A stretch of 64,000 bases of DNA from Paenibacillus sp. MAHUQ-63 (GTDB taxonomy: Bacteria; Bacillota; Bacilli; Paenibacillales; NBRC-103111). The stretch spans positions 992,001 to 1,056,000 of the forward strand of contig NZ_JARADB010000002.1 of NCBI RefSeq assembly GCF_028765165.1, given 5' to 3'. Below, piece after piece: positions 59,139 through 64,000 of the stretch. The translations under genes were made by a program, and so were the position numbers. Under the pieces are notes generated by a model. It made no database searches. It was given only the letters and a program-made list of their open reading frames with translations, and was not told the DNA's origin. Position 1 is the first letter of the stretch. Each line of letters begins with the position of its first letter.

Positions 59139-59740
59139 GATACCATGAGTACTTGCTTGTCACACAAACTGCGCATAAGGTTGCGAGCGTGGCGAGGACT
59201 TACGCGAAGATGCGCGGCGAGCTCTGAAGGAGAGAAGGGTTGCAGCAATCTGCGTGCAAAGCGAACAGTTTCAAGCTCGAACCCATTCATGGCATCGGAA
59301 TTAGAATAAGAAACAAATTTTCCAACAAATTCCAGGATCAGCTGTTGGCACTGTTTTGGCGTTTCCGCGAAAGCAGGGTAGGCGAGCGGCATGACGAGCC
59401 AGTCATCTAAACCCAGAAGGCAATGGCGCATGCACAGATCCTTGAACCGCCAAAGCTCAATATCGCGCGCATGGGTGGCGTATCCTTGGATCTCAATGGC
59501 AGCTTTGGCGCCGCCAGGCATATAAGCAAAGTCCAAGTAGCGGTACCCATTCGAGAAATCACGCTCCTCGCACTCGGGGTACAAATGATCGAAACTGCCG
59601 ATTGCCGGATACCACTCCTTTCTCAGAAACTCCGTTTCTCCATGCCCCAACCCCCTTTCCAACTTTTCCCGCCTGGGGGCATTCCTCTCCGAAGCAAGCT
59701 GTGATGCCATGATGATTTCGAAGGCACGTTCAAACTTCAT
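59045..59740 (-). CDS. DUF559/Vsr-like nuclease-fold protein with helix-turn-helix, tail encoded by the repeat
   Basis: 231 residues, ATG at 59740 with a strong AGGAGGG. Residues 65-125 follow the DUF559/Vsr restriction-endonuclease-like pattern: YRYLDFAYMPG (Asp70), AAIEIQGYATH (Glu83, Gln85 where most relatives have Asp), ARDIELWRFKDLCMR and a late GLDDWLVMPLAYPAF. Residues 168-197 form a helix-turn-helix (FSPSELAAHLRVSPRHARNLM). From about residue 201 on, roughly 31 residues, the frame runs inside the sixth copy of the 247-bp repeat, so the tail is repeat-derived. Multi-copy relatives are common in Paenibacillus genomes. Function unknown; it may be inactive because of the Gln. Confidence 0.68.
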   Translation of the reverse strand: MKFERAFEIIMASQLASERNAPRREKLERGLGHGETEFLRKEWYPAIGSFDHLYPECEERDFSNGYRYLDFAYMPGGAKAAIEIQGYATHARDIELWRFKDLCMRHCLLGLDDWLVMPLAYPAFAETPKQCQQLILEFVGKFVSYSNSDAMNGFELETVRFARRLLQPFSPSELAAHLRVSPRHARNLMRSLCDKQVLMVSLSRHCSFNFSGKPLNSESYFLFIRRMGEFG

Positions 59741-59770
59741 GAAATCCCTCCTTTCTCCTCGAAATACAAA

Positions 59771-59830
59771 ACGCCGCTCGCATCAAAGGCTGTAGGGTTC
59801 AACCCTTACAGCCTTTGATGAAAGCGGCGT
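59771..59830. repeat. 60-nt giant hairpin in the divergent intergenic region
   Basis: ACGCCGCT (59771-59778) and CATCAAAGGCTGTAGGGTT (59781-59799) pair with AACCCTTACAGCCTTTGATG (59801-59820) and AGCGGCGT (59823-59830), with one bulge and two mismatch pairs. It sits 31 bp upstream of the nuclease-like start codon and well upstream of the Mn transporter operon. No gene ends here and no T run follows, so it is not a simple terminator. Confidence 0.75.
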
Positions 59831-60026
59831 GTGCTTCACGACCGGTTGGTTATTTTATTTGACTGTTAGCGCTAGCGGTGTCACGAACCGTGCTCTCGTG
59901 TGTCTGTCCTGCATGATAAAAGACTGTTTGAAGGAATGTGGGCGTGGATAAAAAAAATGTATCGAAGAAAATATTTTTCCCTATTGCAACATTTGTGGTT
60001 CTGGTTAATAATGTACATATGATAAA

Positions 60027-60042
60027 GTTTCCTTGGGTAAAC
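60027..60042 (+). promoter_or_regulatory. MntR-like operator upstream of the metal transporter operon
   Basis: GTTTCCTTGGGTAAAC matches 11 of 16 positions of the Bacillus MntR box (GTTTCCTTAAGGCAAA as recalled) and is itself palindromic. It lies just after promoter elements (TTGCAA 59984 / TTGTGG 59993 and TATGAT 60018) and 52 bp before the first gene. Confidence 0.55.
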
Positions 60043-60093
60043 AAATATGCGCTTGTCCAATTTGCAAAGAAGATCCAATCGGGGAGGAACACA

Positions 60094-61041
60094 ATGAAGA
60101 TTAGAGGGGTTTGGAAGATGGCAGCCCAGGCTGCCTTACTAAGCATCATGTTGACTGTGACGGCATGTGGGAACACGGGGACTCAGCCGGCCGCGAAGAC
60201 AGAGAAGGAGATCCAGGTAACAACAACGATCGGAATGATTACGGATATTGTGGAGCATGTGGGCAAGGAACATGTAAAAGTTACGGGGTTAATGAACGCA
60301 GGTGTCGATCCGCATTTATATAAAGCTTCGCAGGGCGATATTAAGAAGCTGGATGAAGCACAAATTATTTTTTACAATGGGCTGCACTTGGAAGGGAAAA
60401 TGGTTGAGATTTTGGAGAAAATGGGCAAACAGAAACCGACCGTCGCTGTCTCCGACAACATTGATCGCAAGGCGCTGCGTTCCGGCGCCGAGATGGCGAC
60501 CGAGTATGATCCGCACATTTGGTTCAATGTGAAGCATTGGATGAAAGCGACCGAGCAAGTGAGGGATTCTCTGAGTGAGCACGATCCGGCACATAAGGAC
60601 GATTACAGCAAGAACGCGGCTGCGTACTTGAAGGAGCTCGAAGAGCTGGACCGGTATGCAACCGAGCAGATCGCATTGATTCCCGAAGCCACACGCGTTC
60701 TTGTTACCGCACATGATGCGTTCGGTTATTTCGGAGATGCTTATCATATTCAAGTGAAGGGTTTGCAGGGAATTAGCACAGCGTCGGAATACGGCTCCAA
60801 GGACGTTAGTCAGCTCAGGGATTTCCTGGTCGAGAAGAAGATCAAAGCGGTGTTCGTGGAATCCAGCGTTCCCAAAAAGTCGATCGAAGCGGTCATTCAA
60901 GGAGCGAAGGAGAAAGGGCATGAGATTCAAATCGGGGGGGAGCTCTTCTCCGACGCCATGGGCCAGGCCGGAACTCCGGAGGGCACCTATGTCGGCATGG
61001 TTCGGCACAACGTAGATACCATTGTCAAAGCGCTGAAGTAG
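60094..61041 (+). CDS. mntA: metal-binding lipoprotein of Mn/Zn ABC transporter
   Basis: 315 residues from the ATG at 60094 with GGGGAGGA upstream. Signal peptide and lipobox VTACG (Cys25). Cluster A-I metal-binding features: GMITDIVEHVG, GVDPHLYKAS (His near 69), YDPHIWFN (His near 133), TAHDAFGYFGDAY near 203 and VFVESSVPKKS near 268 (Glu). His-His-Glu-Asp ligands without a His-rich loop favour manganese over zinc. First gene of a four-gene operon with ATPase and two permeases, the order of B. subtilis mntABCD. Confidence 0.9.
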   Translation: MKIRGVWKMAAQAALLSIMLTVTACGNTGTQPAAKTEKEIQVTTTIGMITDIVEHVGKEHVKVTGLMNAGVDPHLYKASQGDIKKLDEAQIIFYNGLHLEGKMVEILEKMGKQKPTVAVSDNIDRKALRSGAEMATEYDPHIWFNVKHWMKATEQVRDSLSEHDPAHKDDYSKNAAAYLKELEELDRYATEQIALIPEATRVLVTAHDAFGYFGDAYHIQVKGLQGISTASEYGSKDVSQLRDFLVEKKIKAVFVESSVPKKSIEAVIQGAKEKGHEIQIGGELFSDAMGQAGTPEGTYVGMVRHNVDTIVKALK

Positions 61042-61078
61042 CGACCGAATAGATTCGCATTATTGAGGAGGAACGACA

Positions 61079-61840
61079 ATGAAACATTCTGATGCCCCGC
61101 TTTCCATTCATAATATGACGGTTGCTTATCATAAGAAGCCGGTTCTTGAGCAAGTATCCCTCACGATTCCCGAAGGCAAGCTCATCGGGATCGTCGGTCC
61201 GAACGGTGCGGGCAAATCGACCTTGATCAAAGCCGCGCTCGGGCTTATACCCAAATTATCAGGCGATGTGAAAATTTACGGCAAGCCGTACAAAGAACAG
61301 CGCAAACTTGTCGGCTATGTCCCGCAGCGGGAATCGGTCGATTGGGATTTCCCGACGAACGCCCTGGATGTCGTGACCATGGGACGGTACGGCCACTTGG
61401 GCTGGTTCCGCAGACCCGGCAGCAAGGAACAGCAGATCGCGATGGCATGCTTGGAGAAGGTGGGCATGGCCGACTTCGCCGAACGGCAGATCAGCCAGCT
61501 CTCCGGCGGACAGCAGCAGCGCATCTTCCTCGCCCGCGCGCTAGCACAGGATGCCAGCTTGTATTTCATGGATGAACCGTTCGTCGGGGTTGATGCCGCG
61601 ACGGAGAAAGCGATAATTACGCTCCTTGGCGAGCTGAAGAAGCAAGGGAAAACCGTGCTGGTTGTCCATCATGATTTATCGACAGTGAAGGAATATTTCG
61701 ATTGGGTCATATTGCTCAACGTAGGGATCGTCGACATCGGACCGACCGATGAGGTGTTCACGAAGGAGAAATTGCAGCAAACGTATGGCGGGAAACTGGC
61801 GATTTGGGATCGGGAAGATACCCACACGCGAATAGGATGA
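61079..61840 (+). CDS. mntB: Mn/Zn ABC transporter ATP-binding protein
   Basis: 253 residues. Walker A GIVGPNGAGKSTLI near 37-50, Q-loop YVPQRESVDWDFP near 83, signature ISQLSGGQQQRIFLARAL near 138-155, Walker B YFMDEPFVGVD near 161 and H-loop VVHHDLSTVKEYF near 198. The GRYGHLGWFRRPG stretch is typical of the manganese/zinc branch. RBS GAGGAGG. Confidence 0.94.
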   Translation: MKHSDAPLSIHNMTVAYHKKPVLEQVSLTIPEGKLIGIVGPNGAGKSTLIKAALGLIPKLSGDVKIYGKPYKEQRKLVGYVPQRESVDWDFPTNALDVVTMGRYGHLGWFRRPGSKEQQIAMACLEKVGMADFAERQISQLSGGQQQRIFLARALAQDASLYFMDEPFVGVDAATEKAIITLLGELKKQGKTVLVVHHDLSTVKEYFDWVILLNVGIVDIGPTDEVFTKEKLQQTYGGKLAIWDREDTHTRIG

Positions 61841-61850
61841 GGTGATCACC

Positions 61851-62792
61851 ATGTTGGACACATTGCTTCATTTATGGCAGGATCCGAATGCGCGCTGGAT
61901 CTTGCTCGGCTGCTCGCTTCTCGGATTGAGCAGCGGAGTGTTGGGCAGCTTCGCATATTTGCGCAAGCAATCTCTCATGGGCGACGCCTTGTCGCACGCA
62001 GCGCTTCCCGGTGTGTGCGTCGCCTTCATGATAACAGGCTCCAAATCGATCCTGTTCTTCTTGATCGGCGCTGCGCTGGCGGGATTATTAGCTACATTAA
62101 GCATCGGTTGGATTACGCGGCATTCCAAGATCAAGCAGGATTCGGCGCTCGGCATTGTCTTATCCGTGTTCTTCGGGGTAGGTATCGTATTGCTAACCCA
62201 AATTCAGCACAGCTCCAGCGGAAACCAGAGCGGTTTGGATAAATTTCTGTTCGGGCAAGCGGCTTCGATGGTGCATTCGGATGTGGTCACGATGGCTATA
62301 ATTTCTTTCGTTCTAGTTGGTATTTGTACGCTGTTCTTCAAAGAATTCAAGCTGCTCAGCTTCGATCCCGGATACGCCAGGGGACTTGGCTTCCCGGTAG
62401 GGCTCCTTGATCATTTCATGATGTTCCTGATCGTGGTGGCGGTAGTTGTCGGCATTCAAGCGGTTGGCGTCGTCCTGATGGCCGCTCTTCTCATTACCCC
62501 CGCAGTGGCCGCCAGATATTGGACGGAGAAGCTCGGGCTGATGGTCATCTTGGCGGGTCTGTTCGGTGCATTCAGCGGGTTTGTCGGCACCTACCTCAGT
62601 ACGATGGGCAGCAATTTGCCGACCGGACCGCTGAGCGTGCTGGCGGCTACCGGAGTCTTCGGTTTCTCCCTTTTCTTTGCGCCCAAACGCGGACTGCTGG
62701 TTAAACTGTTCCGTCAGTCCTCCTTGAAACAGCAGGTGCAGAAGGATTCGGATCCGTACATCAAGGCCAAAGGGGTGAGCCAAGTTGAATGA
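61851..62792 (+). CDS. mntC: Mn/Zn ABC transporter permease (first)
   Basis: 313 residues from the ATG at 61851, 6 nt after GAGGTG; a GTG at 61842 overlaps the RBS. About eight membrane helices of the ABC-3 family, with SLMGDALSHAALPGVCVAF near 42-60 and GIQAVGVVLMAALLITPAVAARYW near 202. Its 3' end overlaps the next permease start by 8 bp. Confidence 0.93.
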   Translation: MLDTLLHLWQDPNARWILLGCSLLGLSSGVLGSFAYLRKQSLMGDALSHAALPGVCVAFMITGSKSILFFLIGAALAGLLATLSIGWITRHSKIKQDSALGIVLSVFFGVGIVLLTQIQHSSSGNQSGLDKFLFGQAASMVHSDVVTMAIISFVLVGICTLFFKEFKLLSFDPGYARGLGFPVGLLDHFMMFLIVVAVVVGIQAVGVVLMAALLITPAVAARYWTEKLGLMVILAGLFGAFSGFVGTYLSTMGSNLPTGPLSVLAATGVFGFSLFFAPKRGLLVKLFRQSSLKQQVQKDSDPYIKAKGVSQVE

Positions 62793-63681
62793 TTTCTGGA
62801 TTATTTTGACGGCTGCTCTCGTTGCCGCGGCTTGCTCGTTGGTCGGGTGCTTCCTCGTACTGCGTAAAATGGCCATGATCGGAGATGCGATCAGCCATTC
62901 CGTATTGCCGGGCATCGTCATCGCCTTCCTGATCAGCGGGTCGAGAGGCTCGATCTTCATGCTGATCGGCGCTGCGGCCATCGGATTGATCACCGTGTTC
63001 CTCATCCAGCTGTTTCAGCAGAGCGGCTTGCAATCCGATGCTTCGATCGGCGTTGTGTTCACAGCGCTATTCTCGGTCGGTGTTGTTCTTGTCAGTTTAT
63101 ATACCCGACAAATCGATTTGGATCTGGACTGCGTGCTGTACGGTGAGATTGCCTATGTGCCGTGGAACACCATCGAGGTAGGCGGAATCAGCATCGGGCC
63201 GAAGGCTGTCTGGGCGGTAGGTTTCGCTTTGCTGCTCAGCGCGGTTGTCATCGGACTGTTCTATAAACAGTTTAAACTCTGTTCGTTTGATCCGGCGCTT
63301 GCCGCAGCTGTGGGCATACCGGTCTTGCTGTTCCATTATCTCTTGATGGGCTTGGTGTCGGTAACAACTGTAGCTTCCTTCGAGAGCGTCGGAGCGATTC
63401 TCGTCGTAGGCATGCTGATCGTTCCGGCAGCGACGGCATATTTGTTAACGGAGAAGCTGAACGTCATGATTGTTTGGAGTATGACGATCGGCGTGCTCTC
63501 CTCGGTAGTCGGCTATTATGTCGCTTATTTGTTGGACGCTTCGATTGCCGGCTGCATGATCAGCGTGGCAGGGGCCATGTTCGTTCTGGCTTTCCTTTTA
63601 TCGCCAACCAATGGTCTCATCATTCGGAAAATTCGTCAAAAACGCGGTTTATCCGGGGTATTTCCCGAATCCGCATCATAA
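62785..63681 (+). CDS. mntD: Mn/Zn ABC transporter permease (second)
   Basis: 298 residues from a TTG at 62785, 7 nt after AGGGGTGA. ABC-3 permease, eight or nine helices: KMAMIGDAISHSVLPGIVIAF near 29-49 and ESVGAILVVGMLIVPAATAYLL near 195. Paralogue of the preceding gene; the heterodimer forms the channel, as in MntC/MntD. No clear terminator after it before the patatin-like gene. Confidence 0.92.
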   Translation: MNDFWIILTAALVAAACSLVGCFLVLRKMAMIGDAISHSVLPGIVIAFLISGSRGSIFMLIGAAAIGLITVFLIQLFQQSGLQSDASIGVVFTALFSVGVVLVSLYTRQIDLDLDCVLYGEIAYVPWNTIEVGGISIGPKAVWAVGFALLLSAVVIGLFYKQFKLCSFDPALAAAVGIPVLLFHYLLMGLVSVTTVASFESVGAILVVGMLIVPAATAYLLTEKLNVMIVWSMTIGVLSSVVGYYVAYLLDASIAGCMISVAGAMFVLAFLLSPTNGLIIRKIRQKRGLSGVFPESAS

Positions 63682-63795
63682 AATGGCTCGAACCTGCTTC
63701 TTTGTCCCTTTTACGGAGACGGAGAAGCATTTCTTTTATTTTACATTTCCTGTATGCTTAGAGGTGGCTAGAGTAGAGAGAAAGAAGGTGTCACC

Positions 63796-64000
63796 ATGGA
63801 AGGAATTGGACTCGTACTGGAAGGCGGAGGTATGCGTGGCGTGTACACCGCGGGAGTCTTGGAATACTTTATGGAGCAAGACTGGTATTTCCCGTATGTC
63901 GTCGGGGTGTCCGCCGGAGCCTGCAATGCGGTTTCATACATCTCCAAACAACGCGGACGCAATAAGAAAGTAACCATCGATTATATCGGTGATCACAGAT
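63796..64000 (+). CDS. patatin-like phospholipase (partial, cut by right edge)
   Basis: The first 68 residues are present. Oxyanion loop GLVLEGGGMRGVYTAGVLEYF at 5-25 and the nucleophile elbow GVSAGACNA (GxSxG, Ser39) show a patatin-like serine hydrolase of the YjjU type. The catalytic Asp lies beyond the window. GAAGGTG lies 6 nt before the ATG. No signal peptide, so cytoplasmic. Confidence 0.88.
   Translation, partial: MEGIGLVLEGGGMRGVYTAGVLEYFMEQDWYFPYVVGVSAGACNAVSYISKQRGRNKKVTIDYIGDHR

Noticed and set aside
59938-60093. Longer mntA start
   Set aside because: The upstream in-frame extension spans the promoter and MntR-like box and lacks an RBS; the lipoprotein signal begins at 60094.

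Overview
The window looks like chromosome of a spore-forming, mid-GC Bacillota, most likely Paenibacillus or a close relative. The evidence is strong AGGAGG-type ribosome binding sites, TTG/GTG starts, sigma-A promoters, U-rich intrinsic terminators, bacillithiol-related genes (YtxJ/BrxC-like, BshB2-like), tandem DegV proteins, a YheC/D spore-coat ATP-grasp protein, a multi-PAS orphan kinase, an aa3-type quinol oxidase operon and an mntABCD-type operon. I see no rRNA, tRNA, CRISPR array, insertion sequence or prophage.

Layout. 0-9.5 kb: end of an acyl-CoA dehydrogenase, acyl-CoA synthetase, thioesterase, PucR-type regulator, Tat-dependent phosphoesterase, YtxJ, EamA and MFS transporters, M20 hydrolase. 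9.6-20.5 kb: SGNH hydrolase, HlyIII-like protein, SDR, two DegV proteins, HelD-like helicase, glutathione peroxidase. These are followed by a leader-peptide/attenuator region driving a free-standing HisRS anticodon-binding-like protein, a BshB2-like deacetylase and a MOSC protein; then a zinc-ribbon protein and an MFS exporter. 20.5-28.3 kb (accessory): a DUF4157 toxin with probable immunity gene, a repeat-rich gene-free stretch, RavA/ViaA-like genes, a phosphoesterase, and a MoaD-like/BNR-repeat pair. 28.4-43 kb: YheC/D, TopB, Ung, PepF, phospholipase-C-like protein, PAS kinase, deoxynucleoside kinase, FAD monooxygenase with CutC, a second repeat block, MBL hydrolase. 43-57.6 kb: quinol oxidase operon, L,D-transpeptidase, M29 aminopeptidase, MFS, uridine kinase, and a lipoprotein/sensor kinase/HD-GYP operon. 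57.7-59.8 kb: six-copy 247-bp tandem array running into the 3' end of a DUF559/Vsr-like nuclease-HTH gene, with a 60-nt hairpin on its other side. 60-63.7 kb: mntABCD-type operon. The right edge cuts a patatin-like gene.

Most interesting regions: (1) the attenuator at 16.9-17.1 kb, where a 16-residue Phe/His-rich leader peptide is followed by mutually exclusive hairpins and a perfect terminator; (2) the tandem array, nuclease-like gene and giant hairpin at 57.7-59.8 kb; (3) the orphan DUF4157 toxin/immunity pair; (4) the MoaD-like/BNR pair. All functions are read from sequence and family knowledge; nothing was searched or computed.
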